A DNA stretch of 64,000 nucleotides from Colocasia esculenta (lineage: Eukaryota > Streptophyta > Magnoliopsida > Alismatales > Araceae), in the NCBI GenBank assembly GCA_014218235.1, contig CM024766.1, positions 17,457,346 to 17,521,345 on the forward strand, given 5' to 3'. The notes beneath the pieces are model-generated. The model did no database searches. It was not told the origin of the DNA and saw only the letters and a program-made list of their open reading frames with translations. This document shows, piece after piece, positions 1 to 11,019 of the stretch. Within the stretch, counting starts at the first letter, position 1; every line of letters begins with the position of its first letter. The position numbers were made by a program, and so were the translations under genes.

Positions 1-2645
1 AGATCCGGAACCGCCTCCAGAAATTTAGCCACTTGTTTTGGAAACCCTTCCCAACGGCTCTGAGACTTGCCCCTTTAACATATCCGACCCCAACCCTTTA
101 TAATACCCAGTTTTTGGCCAGAAGATCCATCCCTTTTGACTCTTGGGTCAAAAACCTAGCTCTTCTATGCAAAAACCCTAACTTGAACCTGAGAGATCTG
201 ACTTCGGGAGGCTTCATCTAGAGATCTGCATCGACTGGTGTCAACCTTGAACATTCGGGAACGACTCCCCACGCTGGTGTGCAGTGAAGATCAACAGAAG
301 ATCCGAAGAAGGAGGGATTTGGAGACTCTTTGGCACAGGCCGAGGAGGGCTTCTCCGGCTTGAATCGTCGTTTGTGGATTTTACAGGAGACAAGTACCCC
401 ACTCACATCAATCCTACATGTGTCTAGTATGTCCCAGGATTTTTTTTTTCAGATTTTTCTCGTGTCCTGGAACCCCCCTTTCAAGTGATTTGTTGGCTTT
501 CAGTCTGTGTTTGTGCAGACAGGATATTAACGGCAAGATCCCTTGCCGCTAATATCATGTGTTGGCGGCATCATATAATGCTGTTAACCTATAGACGGCT
601 ACCCCATGCCGTCGAGTTCTTCAGACTGCAACAGTATGCAAGTCTGTCCTTATATAAACTAATTTTCGAGTTTTTCCGCATGAGGATATATAGTAAAATT
701 TCATATAATATGTAAATATATATGTTTGGGTGTACTGTGAGTTATTGTGCATTTTTGAAATTTTCACTAATTATTAGAATTCTTTGAATGTGCTACCAAC
801 AAAATTTTAATCTTGGAAAATGTCGTTTATGAAATATGTATAGAATTCAATTGCCATGAAATTTCTGTACATTGTTTATGAGATCTGATGCATGATATAA
901 AAATTTGAGTAATTTATAATATATGTATAGTTTATTAAATTTTCTGAACCAAAAAATAGTTAATATGTCTACTCAATGTAGAAAAGTTAAGAATTCATGC
1001 GAAACCAGTTAAATTCCTATAATTTGTGATAAAATTTGTACTATCAGTATTCATGTATGTAATAAATTGTGAATCCGAATAATGAAAATTTATGTCAGTT
1101 TGGTTATTTTTACATGTGATAACATCACTGTTAGAATTTTCAGAAAATATGTGTAATTTAGAAAAATGTAAATTTTGGTATGCACGATGGTTAAACTGTG
1201 ATGAATTTCTGGTTAAATGTTTGTACTGAACAGATGACAATAGCTATATAAACTTGTTTTATGTTAGATATTAATAATTAATACATGCTAATATGATTAA
1301 TGTTTAATTCTGTAAAAATTTCAGCATGCTTAGAATTGTTGTAAAATTTGATTAATACTGAAAACAGTAGTACCATGCTAGGTAATACTGAAGAATGTAA
1401 ATGTGTGAACATGAGATGAATGCGTAAATATATTTTGTATTTAGAAATGTGTTGAAATTGAGAAAATGTATTAATGTGCCAATGGGTGACACTGCTACCT
1501 TAGAGGGCTGTGGAACTGTACTGTGGTAAAGTCCCCACGGGAAAGTTCAAAGTGTGTGATGTCCTATGGGCATTGGGATTAAATCCTGGAGGCGAACAAG
1601 TATCGCTGGTTAGGGTGGAGAGTGCTTCTCCCGGTTCTGCGCAGTAACTAAGATTAATCACTGGAATGCCTAGGTGATTGATATGTGATGTGATTAGTGT
1701 GTGTCCTTCTAAAGTGGTTTGGGCTATGTGTCACGACATTAAGAAAAAGTGAAAATGTGTTTAAGTGAAAGAAAATGTGTAAATTGTGAACCTGTGTAAG
1801 TGAATATGTGTTCATGAAATTCTTATGAAACCATGCAAAAATGATAAGTTCTTGTGAATGTGATAGTAGTAAAACAGCGAGCTTTTCACTAATGTAAATG
1901 TGTTAACTATATAAAAACTTATCTTAGAATTCATGTTAAATTAGTTATTATGAAACGTGTAAATTATGTGTAAAATGATCAACATGTGGCTTATGAATGA
2001 TTGAATGAAATCAGTTTAGCATAGTGAAAAGTGTAGAAAGCATGTGATAGGATTAGTTTATTATGTATAAAACTAAATCCCATGTGTAAATTGTGTAGAA
2101 ATCATGAATAGGCTTCTATTTGAAAAAAATTGTCACTTCCATGCATTATGTGTAAATGATGTAGCATAAGGATATGGAGATTACTTGATGCATGTATGTT
2201 TAGTGTGCTTGGTGTTACTTGTTGAGTTCTTTTGAACTCATTCTTGCTTCGGCGTACAGGTGCTGATGTTTCTACTTCTTCCGAGGAGATCGTTAGGAGC
2301 GACTCGGAGCGAGAGTAGGAGAGATTGTTGTGGAGTTAGCATTGTACTTTTCCATTACTTCATAGTATGTAATAAAGACTCTGCGTAGTTCATGTGAACA
2401 ATGTATTTATTTTATTTCAATTATGAAAAGTTAGTTCTCTTTTCTACTATACGGACTGTGAATAGAATGTGGATGATGGAATAAGATTTCTTTTCAGTTC
2501 TTTAAATTCCGCTGTCATGAGATATATTATATTTGTGTATGTTTCAGCCTATTGTACTAGTGTTGGGTAAATGTCCCACTGTGGCGATGCTTTCTATATC
2601 GATGTGGGTTGGTGGAACCGTACCGATATAAAGAGGGTCGTTACA
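1..2645 (+). repeat. 5' LTR of Tekay-like copy 1 (partial)
   Basis: Position 1 corresponds to about 7890 in the right LTR, so roughly the first 327 bases of the LTR lie outside the window. The two copies run in parallel with only scattered substitutions and small indels. The LTR ends with ttaca at 2645, five bases before the primer binding site. It contains no real gene; short open frames in it are chance. Confidence 0.93.
97..105 (+). promoter_or_regulatory. Candidate TATA box of Tekay-like 5' LTR
   Basis: The motif tttataata lies in a pyrimidine-rich stretch and is present at the same place in the right LTR (7986-7994), about 420 bases into the LTR. This is a plausible U3/R boundary. It is a prediction from motif and position only. 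Confidence 0.45.
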
Positions 2646-2650
2646 GAGAT

Positions 2651-2662
2651 TGGTATCAGAGC
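2651..2662 (+). promoter_or_regulatory. Primer binding site, initiator tRNA-Met
   Basis: The sequence tggtatcagagc starts five bases after the LTR end and matches the complement of the 3' end of plant initiator tRNA-Met, the usual primer for chromoviruses and SIRE-type copia elements. Confidence 0.9.
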
Positions 2663-3031
2663 GTCAGGCTGAAATTGTACATAAATATGCATATACCATC
2701 ATCTTCATTGTATACTAAGTCAGTGTAGATTGTCCACATAGATAAGTAATTAGTTAGAAATTAGATAGTTTAGTTCTAAAATGGTGATTAATCCGTTTTA
2801 CAGGTTATGGCTTCGCGTGGTAGGCGTGGTGTTCCTGCTCGTGATGGCGAGCAAAGGAGAGATGAGCCTCGGCGTGAGGATCAAGGTGAGCAGCAGGCCC
2901 CTGCACCCCAGGGTCCTGTACTTCCTCCACCGCCACCAGTAGACTATGGAGTGTTCATGCAGGGTTTGGTGCAGGCCATGCAAATGCAGGCCCACACTCA
3001 GGCTGCACTCCAGGCCCAGTTGGAGGCTCAG

Positions 3032-3114
3032 GTTAGAATAATAAGATAAAGTAGTCTGTATTATTAAATGCATGATTGTTATGTTATATGTGTTAATTAT
3101 GTTGCTTGTTGTAG
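3032..3114 (+). other. Putative intron 1 in Tekay gag
   Basis: The segment begins gttaga and ends ttgttgtag, is 83 bases long, AT-rich and contains stop codons. Removing it joins two in-phase glutamine-rich segments. The minus-strand copy has an 84-base segment at the same codon boundary (28248-28331), diverged in sequence but with the same GT and AG ends. Confidence 0.6.
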
Positions 3115-3314
3115 CAGGCTCAGGTGCCAGTTCCCCAGGCTGACCATGGTGGACCCTCCATCATGGAAAGGTTCAAGAGGATGTCGCCACCCTCTTTTAA
3201 GGGGAGAGCGATCTATTATTAGCTGAAAACTGGTTGAGGGAGATTGAGAAGATCTTCCGGGCCATTAGGTGCGCTGAGGACGACAAGGTCACTTTAGCTA
3301 CCTATATGCTACAG

Positions 3315-3391
3315 GTATGTGTGATCTAAGCTATTGGTTATTACTTTAAGTATAAATTATGTTGGTTAGTTCTCATGAATGGTTTTGGCAG
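3315..3391 (+). other. Putative intron 2 in Tekay gag
   Basis: The segment begins gtatgt and ends ttttggcag, is 77 bases long and T-rich. It interrupts gag between the residues LQ and ERADVWW. The minus-strand copy has a 69-base GT-AG segment at the same place (27984-28052). Confidence 0.6.
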
Positions 3392-4024
3392 GAGCGAGCC
3401 GATGTATGGTGGTCCTCGTTGTTACGTACTCGGTTCGAGGATGGTGCCGTGGAAGTTGGATGGGATGAGTTCGTGAGGCTTTTCCAAGCCAAGTTTGTTC
3501 CGGAGCACATCCAGGACAAGATGGAGCAGGAGTTCCTCTCGTTGACCCAGGGCTCCATGACTGTGCTGGAGTACGAGGCCAAGTTTGCCGAGCTATCAAA
3601 GTACGCCCCTCATATTGTAGCTGATGAGCGTAGGAAGGTGAAGAAATTCGTGATGGGTCTGAAACCATCACTGAGGACGAGGTTGGTGGCTTTCGACCAT
3701 CGTACTCTCGAGCAGGCGCTCAGCGCGGCGTGTCGGCAGGAGGGGGAGATGGAGCAGTATCTGGAGGAGAAGAAGGCTTCTCAAAAGAGGCCAGCAGCTC
3801 CTTTCCAGAGACAGGAGAGGAAGAAGGCGACTTTCCAGTCACCGCAGCATCATGTGGCATCAGGCAGTGGTCAGGTATCTTCTCAACGTTCCCCTAGTAT
3901 TAAGAAGGAGTGTCCTCATTGTGGGAGGGCACATGGCGGTACGGAGTGTTGGCTGGTAGCAGGAAGGTGCTTAAAGTGCGGGAGCAGTGATCATAAGATT
4001 AAGGATTGTCCGAGGCTTCAGTAG

Positions 4025-5341
4025 GGAGCCCAGCGGGGACCAGCTCCAGTAGCAGCAGCAGCAGCGCCAGCGACAGGACGACCAGGGAGACCTCGAGCCC
4101 CAGCTCGAGTGTTTGCGTTAGCTCGTGAGGACGCCGAGCAGGCGGATCATGTCACCGAAGGTACGGTTTTGTTCTTAGGTGTGCATGCTCGGGTTTTGTT
4201 CGATACGGGTGCTACTCACTCGTTCATTTACGAGCGTTTTGCTAGGCAGTTAGCTTTAGAGTCAGGGTTAGAGTCTGAGGATTTAGAAGTCCCTTTGTCT
4301 GTGCATACACCTGCGGGTACGGTATCGACTAGGAAGTGTATTCCGTCTTTACCGGTGTGCATTGAGGATAGAGTCCTAGAAGGGTGTTTCTTCTTGCTTA
4401 AGATGAATGACTATGATGCTATTCTTGGTCTGGATTGGCTAGAGGAGCACTATGCATTGGTAGATTTCCGTGGGAAGAAGATTGTTTTCCGCATTCCTAG
4501 TGAGGATGAATTTTCTCATCCTTTGCCGAGGAACTTAGCAGGAAAGTTTGTCATCTCGGCCATGAGGGCAATGAGAATGGTGAACAAGGGTTGTGACGCT
4601 TTTCTTTCCAGTGTGGTTTTAATACCTAAGGCTGATGAGTCACTTACTCTTGCCGAGATAGATGTAGTGCAGGATTTTCCAGATGTCTTTCCTGATGATT
4701 TATCTGGATTGCCACCGGCTAGAGAGATAGAGTTCACTCTAGAGTTGCTTCCAGGCATCTCTCCTATCTCGAAGGCACCGTATCGGATGGCACCTGCGGA
4801 ATTAGCTGAGTTAAGGAAGCAGTTGCAGGATTTGTTAGATAAGGGATTTATTCGCCCTAGCGTTTCCCCTTGGGGCGCACCTGTCTTATTCGTGAAGAAG
4901 AAGGATGGATCACTTCGGTTATACATTGATTACAGAAAGCTAAACCAGGTGACGGTAAAGAACAGGTATCCCTTACCTCGGATTGATGATTTGTTTGACC
5001 AGCTACAAAATGCATCGGTCTTTTCTAAGATTGATTTGCGTTCTGGCTATCATCAGTTGAGGATTAGGAGTGAGGATGTGTCCAAGACGGCATTTAGAAC
5101 TCGCTATGGACATTATGAGTTTTTGGTCCTTCCGTTTGGTCTAACCAACGCCCCTGCAGCGTTCATGGATCTCATGAACAGGGTGTTTAGACCCTATCTA
5201 GATAGTTTTGTTGTAGTCTTCATTGATGACGTGCTGGTCTACTCTCCGGATGAGGCCACACATCGTCAGCATTTGAGGATAGCGTTAGAGGTTCTCCGTG
5301 AGCACAAGCTGTATGCAAAATTCAGCAAGTGCGATTTTTGA
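4025..5341 (+). pseudogene. pol: Protease and reverse transcriptase of Tekay-like copy 1
   Basis: The frame continues from gag after the TAG at 4022. The aspartic protease shows the active-site motif LFDTGATHSF near 4198. The reverse transcriptase has the typical gypsy blocks: KKKDGSLRLYIDYRKLN, FSKIDLRSGYHQ, LPFGLTNAPAAF and the catalytic FIDD at 5219-5230. The frame closes at 5339-5341 because one base is missing relative to the minus-strand copy, just where the RT thumb and connection begin. The stretch 4025-4108 is a low-complexity Ala/Pro/Arg linker. Confidence 0.9.
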
Positions 5342-6022
5342 TGCGCGAGGTTCATTTCCTTGGGCATGTTATCTCCGGTGCTGGTGTAGCAGTGGACCCA
5401 GCGAAAGTCCAAGCTGTTATGGATTGGGAGAGTCCCAAGACTCCTTCGGAGATTCGGAGTTTTCTTGGTTTGGCGGGTTACTATCGGCGTTTTATTGAGG
5501 GATTTTCATCCATCGCCGCTCCATTGACTCAGCTGACCAGGAAGGGAGTGAAGTTTGTCTGGTCCGAGGAATGTGAGAGTAGTTTTCAATTATTGAAGAC
5601 TAAACTCACATCGGCTCCTGTGTTAGTTCTACCGAGCGGTGTAGAGGATTTTGCTATCTACACGGATGCATCTCGGATTGGCCTTGGCTGTGTGTTGATG
5701 CAGCAAGGAAGGGTAGTAGCATATGCTTCGAGGCAATTGAAGGAGCATGAGCGAAACTATCCAACTCATGATCTTGAGCTTGCGGCAGTGGTTCATGCAC
5801 TGAAAATCTGGAGGTATATCTTTATGGTGTCAGATTTGAGGTGTTCACTGATCACAAGAGCCTAAAGTATCTTTTCTCCCAAAAGAATTAAACCTTAGGC
5901 AGAGAAGATGGATTGAGTTCCTGAAGGACTATGACTTCGACCTCCAGTATCATCCTGGAAAGGCGAATGTCGTAGCAGATGCCCTTAGTAGAAAGAGGTC
6001 GTCTCTCCAGCAGGACTGGAAG
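5329..6022 (+). pseudogene. pol: RT connection and RNase H of Tekay-like copy 1, frameshifted
   Basis: The frame resumes with REVHFLGHVISGAGV and runs through the connection region (SFLGLAGYYRRFI) into RNase H (YTDASRIGLGCVL, with the first catalytic aspartate, and THDLELAAVVHALK with the glutamate). Comparison with the minus-strand copy shows single-base losses near 5815 and near 5893. Each shifts the frame, and the RNase H end (HPGKANVVADALSR) lies in a third frame. It is non-functional as it stands. Confidence 0.85.
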
Positions 6023-7517
6023 ATGTTGGAGGATGCAGCGTGTTCGATGACCGAGTTGGAGCCATCATTATGCCGAGCTTTTGTGGCTCAGCTGTCCATT
6101 AGGTCATCGGTGTTGGATGAGGTGATCGAGCATCAGAAAGCCGACCCTAGACTCCAAGAATTAGTGGGCAAAGCCGGTATTGCTCGTGATGAGGATGGTG
6201 TGATTAGATTCCATCATCGTGTCTGTGTTCCAGACATTGTAGATATTCGCGAGCATGTTTTAGCAGAAGCTCATAGATCTAGGTTCTCTATTCATCGGGT
6301 AACACTAAGATGTACCAGGATTTAAAGAGATCGTTTTGGTGGTCTGGCATGAAGAAGGATGTAGCCGAGTTTGTGTCTAGATGTCTAGTATGCCAGCAAG
6401 TGAAGGCCGAGCGGCAGCGACCATATGGTCTTATGCAGAAGATGGAGATCCCAGTTTGGAAGTGGGAAGCTGTCACTATGGATTTTGTTACGGGTTTGCC
6501 TTGGTCTAGACGAGGTAATGACTCAATTTGGGTAGTGGTAATCGATTCTCGAAGACTACGCATTTCTTGCCTATGAAGAAGAAGCAGTCAGTAGAGAGTT
6601 TAGCTAGACTGTATGTTAGTAGTATTATTAGATTGCATGGGGTACCGAAGTCTATTATTTCGGATCGAGATCCGAGATTTACTTCGAGGCTATGGAAGGG
6701 TCTTCAGAATGCGTTAGGTTCAGAGCTGAAGCTCAGTTCAGCATTTCATCCCCAGACAGATGGACAGTTCGAGAGGACTATCCAGACGCTTGAGGATATG
6801 TTGAGGGCTTGTGTGCTGGATTGGAAGGATGATTGGGAGCGCCATTTACCTCTAGTGGAGTTTGCATATAACAACAGTTTCCATGCGAGCATTGGCATGG
6901 CTCCATTTGAGGCTTTATATGGTAGGCCTTGCAGATCTCCTTTGTGTTGGGAGGAGACCGGTGATAGGCAGTTGATCGGTCCGGAGTTAGCTCAGGAGAC
7001 TTCGGATAAGGTCCAGCTCATTAGGAAGAGACTTGTTGCGGCACAGGATAGGCAGAAGAGTTATGCCGACAACAGGAGAAAGGATCTAGAGTTCGAGGTA
7101 GGTGAGCATGTCTTTTTGAAGATTTCGCCTACGCGTGGTGTAGTTAGATTTGGCAGGCATAGTAAGTTGAGCCCTAGATTCATTGGCCCGTATGAGATTC
7201 TCCGACGATTGGGCAACGTGGCATATGAGCTAGCTTTACCTCCAGCATTGGCTAGCGTTCATCCTGTTTTTCACGTATCTATGCTCAGGAAGTATGTCAG
7301 AGATCAGTCTCATGTTATTAGTCATGAGCCTGTGGAGATCCAGTCAGATCTTTCTTATGTAGAGCAACCAGTAGCTATTCTTGATCGGAAGGTTCAACAT
7401 CTCCGAAACAAGAGCATTGCGTCAGTAAAGATCTTATGGCGTAACTTCTCGCGAGAGGAGGCTACTTGGGAGCTTGAGGATGCAATGAGAAAGAAATATC
7501 CTCAGTTGTTTGAGTAG
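6023..7517 (+). pseudogene. pol: Integrase with C-terminal chromodomain of Tekay-like copy 1, frameshifted
   Basis: The integrase zinc-binding part ends with CLVCQQVKAERQRP. The catalytic core has the first Asp in VTMDFVTGLP, the second in IISDRDPRF, and a glutamate in the GQFERTIQTLEDM region, giving the DDE triad. Downstream come GPYEILRRLGNVAYEL (GPY/F-type module) and an aromatic, charged C-terminus (LWRNFSREEATWELED) typical of a chromovirus chromodomain, thought to guide insertion to particular chromatin. Single-base losses near 6297 and 6541 break the frame. The last 329 codons (6528-7517) are open. The terminal stop is at 7515-7517, 45 bases before the right LTR. Confidence 0.88.
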
Positions 7518-7549
7518 TGTCAGTCTAACTTCGAGGACGAAGTTTCTTT

Positions 7550-7562
7550 AAGGGGGAGAGGG
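7550..7562 (+). promoter_or_regulatory. Polypurine tract of Tekay-like copy 1
   Basis: The purine run aagggggagagg lies immediately before the right LTR and is the expected plus-strand primer. The minus-strand copy has the same motif at 23806-23820. Confidence 0.85.
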
Positions 7563-10537
7563 TGTAAGGCCCTTGATTTTCATCTTACTTACTTAAGTAT
7601 ATGTATATGCGTATAAGTGTATACTATGATGTATAGATTATTGTATATAAGTATTTATTTATACAAATTGTATGAATTAGTAATTATTGTAATGTACATA
7701 TTGTATACATATATATATATTTATGTGTGTAGTATTATAAATTATGTATAATTAAAGTGAATTTTGTCGACCAGTCGGCGTCAACATCGGCTGACGTTGA
7801 CCAGGGGTAGGCGGCAATATCGATGGACGCCCATTTTGGATAGGCGACCATAGATATGGACGCCAATATCCCAGACCTGTTACGTTTCCAGATCCGGAAC
7901 CGCCTCCGGAAATTTAGCCTCTTGTTTTGGAAACCCTTCCCAACGGCTCTGAGACTTGCCCCTTTAACATATCCGACCCCAACTCTTTATAATACCCAGT
8001 TTTCGGCCAGATCCATCCCTTTTGACTCTTGGGTCAAAAACCTAGCTCTTCTATGCAAAAACCCTAACTTGAACCTGAGAGATCTGACTTTGGGAGGCTT
8101 CATCTGGCGATCTGCATCGACTGGTGTCAACCTTGAACATCCGGGAACGACTCCCCACGCTGGTGTGCAGTGAAGATCAACAGAAGATCCGAAGAAGGAG
8201 GGATTTGGAGACTCTTTGGCACAGGCCGAGGAGGGCTTCTCCGGCTTGAATCGTCATTTGTGGATTTTACAGGAGGCAAGTACCCCACTCACATCAATCC
8301 TACATGTGTCTAGTATGTCCCAGGATTTTTTTTTTCAGATTTTTCTCGTGTCCTGGAACCCCCCTTTCAAGTGATTTGTTGGCTTTCAGTCTGTGTTTGT
8401 GCAGACAGGATATTAACGGCAAGATCCCTTGCCGCTAATATCATGTGTTGGCGGCATCATATAATGCCGTTAACCTATAGACGGCTACCCCATGCCGTCG
8501 AGTTCTTCAGACTGCAACAGTATGCAAGTCTGTCCTTATATAAACTAATTTTCGAGTTTTTCCGCATGAGGATATACAGTAAAATTTCATATAATATGTA
8601 AATATATATGTTTGGGTGTACTGTGAGTTATTGTGCATTTTTGAAATTTTCACTAATTATTAGAATTCTTTGAATGTGCTACCAACAAAATTTTAATCTT
8701 GGAAAATGTCGTTTATGAAATATGTATAGAATTCAATTTCCATGAAATTTCTGTACATTGTTTATGCGATCTGATGCATGATATAAAAATTTGAGTAATT
8801 TATAATATCTGTATAGTTTATTAAATTTTCTGAACCGAAAAATAGTTAATATGTCTACTCAATGTAGAAAAGTTAAGAATTCATGCGAAACCAGTTAAAT
8901 TCCTATAATTTGTGATAAAATTTGTACTATTAGTATTCATGTATGTAATAAATTGTGAATCCGAATAATGAAAATTTATGTCAGTTTGGCTATTTTTACA
9001 TGTGATAACATCACTGTTAGAATTTTCAGAAAATATGTGTAATTCATAAAAATGTAAATTTTGGTATGCACGATGGTTAAACTGTGATGAATTTCTGGTT
9101 AAATTTCTGTACTAAACAGATGACAATATCTATATAAAATTGTTTTATGTTAGATATTAATAATTAATACATGCTAATATGATTAATGTTTAATTCTGTA
9201 AAAATTTCAGCATGATTAGAATTGTTGTAAAATTTGATTAATACTGAAAATAGTAGTACCATGCTAGGGAATACTGAAGAATGTAAATGTGTGAACATGA
9301 GATGAATGCGTAAATATATGTTGTATTTAGAAATGTGTTGAAATTGAGAAAATGTATTAATGTGCCAATGGGTGACACTGCTACCTTAGAGGGCTGTGGA
9401 ACTGTACTGTGGTAAAGTCCCCACGGGAAAGTTCAAAGTGTGTGATGTCCCATGGGCATTGGGATTAAATCCTGGAGGCGAACAAGTATCGCTGGTTAGG
9501 GTGGAGAGTGCTTCTCCCGGTTCTGCGCAGTAACTAAGATTAATCACTGGAATGCCTAGGTGATTGATATGTAATATGATTAGTGTGTGTCCTTCTAAAG
9601 TGGTTTGGGCTATGTGTCACGACATTAAGGAACAGTGAAAATGTGTTTAAGTGAAAGAAAATGTGTAAATTATGAACCTGTGTAAGTGAATATGTGTTCA
9701 TGAAATTCTTATGAAACCATGCAAAAATGATAAGTTCTTGTGAATGTGACATAATAGTAGTAAAACAGCGAGCTTTTCACTAATGTAAATGTGTTAACTA
9801 TATAAAAACTTATCTTAGAATTCATGTTAAATTAGTTATTATGAAACGTGTAAATTATGTGTAAAATGATCAATATGTGGCTTATGAATGATTGAATGAA
9901 ATCAGTTTAGCATAGTGAAAAGTGTAGAAAGCATGTGATAGGATTAGTTTATTATGTATAAAACTAAATCCCATGTGTAAATTGTGTAGAAATCATGAAT
10001 AGGCTTCTATTTGAAAAAAATTGTCACTTCCATGCATTATGTGTAAATGATGTAGCATAAGGATATGGAGATTACTTGATGCATGTATGTTTAGTGTGTT
10101 TGGTGTTACTTGTTGAGTTCTTTTGAACTCATTCTTGCTTCGGCGTACAGGTGCTGACGTTTCTACTTCTTCCGAGGAGATCGTTAGGAGCGACTCGGAG
10201 CGAGAGTAGGAGAGATTGTTGTGGAGTTAGCATTGTACTTTTCCATTACTTCATAGTATGTAATAAAGACTCTGCGTAGTCTCATGTGAACAATGTATTT
10301 ATTTTATTTCAATTATGAAAAGTTAGTTCTCTTTTCTACTATACGGACTGTGAATAGAATGTGGATGATGGAATAAGATTTCTTTTCAGTTCTTTAAATT
10401 CCGCTGTCATGAGATATATTATATTTGTGTATGTTTCAGCCTATTGTACTAGTGTTGGGTAAATGTCCCACTGTGGCGATGCTTTCTATATCGATGTGGG
10501 TTGGTGGAACCGTACCGATATAAAGAGGGTCGTTACA
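7563..10537 (+). repeat. 3' LTR of Tekay-like copy 1
   Basis: This LTR is 2,975 bases long and bounded by tgtaaggccc and gtcgttaca (TG...CA ends). It repeats the left LTR closely, including the candidate TATA box (7986-7994) and the last 60 bases, which resemble the LTR end of the minus-strand Tekay copy. The interior is AT-rich with no supported gene. Confidence 0.93.
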
Positions 10538-11019
10538 GATCCAAATGTATGTAATGTGGATCCCACCAGTATGTGAATATGGATCCAAATGTATGTGATG
10601 TGGATCTCTAAATGTAGGTGAATGTGGATCCATTTGAATTTGAATACATTACTTTTTTTTTTTGCTGAAAAAAGATGCTTATGGTGTACGTGACCGTAGG
10701 GAAACATACTTATGATTTACATAACCGTAATGATGTACGCAGCCATAACTGAGTCTATCTTTACAAAAAATATGACTATGGTTTACATAGCCGTAGGGGA
10801 AAGAGAATATCCTTATGGTGTTACTTACGACTACAAACACTGTGAGTAAAGTTCTATACTTATGGTGTTTAAAACACCGTAGTCATAGTTCTTTGCCGTC
10901 GGACCTTAGCCGACGAAATCCTATTGTAGGGTAACACCGTAAGCAAAGACTATACTTACGATTTTCGGTTCTTTACTTACGGTGTTTTGACGTAAGTAAA
11001 ACCTGATTTTCTTGTAGTG
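10538..11019. mobile_element. Right end of a CACTA (En/Spm-type) DNA transposon, interrupted by the Tekay element
   Basis: The segment ends at 11019 with the inverse of CACTACAAGAAAAT, the plant CACTA terminal inverted repeat. The interior is full of short direct and inverted subterminal motifs (variants of cttatggtgt and accgtaag), as expected for transposase-binding subterminal regions. Near 10538-10650 a unit with ggatccaaatgtatgt is repeated. The 3-bp duplication would be ata after 11019. The rest of the element lies to the left of the Tekay insertion, outside the window, so its coding capacity is unknown. Confidence 0.8.
11002..11019 (-). repeat. CACTA terminal inverted repeat
   Basis: Read on the minus strand it is CACTACAAGAAAATCAGG, which begins with the CACTA signature and the ACAAGAAAA extension common in plant families. 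Confidence 0.85.

Larger units (their letters stand above)
2807..4024 (+). pseudogene. gag: gag of Tekay-like copy 1, with two putative introns; disrupted
   Basis: This region encodes the capsid/nucleocapsid part of the polyprotein. The start at 2807 (MASRGRRG) is shared with the minus-strand copy. Reading needs removal of two GT-AG segments, 3032-3114 and 3315-3391. The last block (from 3392) contains the capsid region and two cysteine-histidine knuckles near its end, CPHCGRAHGGTEC and CLKCGSSDHKIKDC, which bind RNA. The middle block has lost one base near 3203 relative to the other copy. A TAG at 4022-4024 replaces a glutamine codon, after which the same frame continues into protease. The product would be a truncated Gag at most. 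Confidence 0.85.
1..10537 (+). mobile_element. Tekay/Del-like Ty3/gypsy chromovirus LTR retrotransposon, copy 1 (left end outside window)
   Basis: The element consists of a partial left LTR, an initiator tRNA-Met primer site, gag with two zinc knuckles, protease, reverse transcriptase, RNase H, integrase with a GPY/F-like region and a C-terminal chromodomain-like segment, a polypurine tract and a full right LTR. Domain order PR-RT-RH-IN places it in Ty3/gypsy. Integrase followed by a chromodomain, with LTRs of about 3 kb, fits the Tekay/Del chromovirus lineage. The coding region is broken by one nonsense codon and several single-base frameshifts, so this copy cannot make its own polyprotein. 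A related, better preserved copy lies at 20529-31983 on the other strand. The right LTR joins the end of a CACTA transposon, into which this element inserted. Confidence 0.93.

Noticed and set aside
485..715. 76-codon frame in the Tekay LTR (also at 8371-8601)
   Set aside because: It is repeated only because it is in both LTRs; no protein features and AT-rich end.
2651..2662. Possible tRNA gene fragments at the primer sites
   Set aside because: Only the short 3' complement of the tRNA is present, at the expected primer site position; no cloverleaf.
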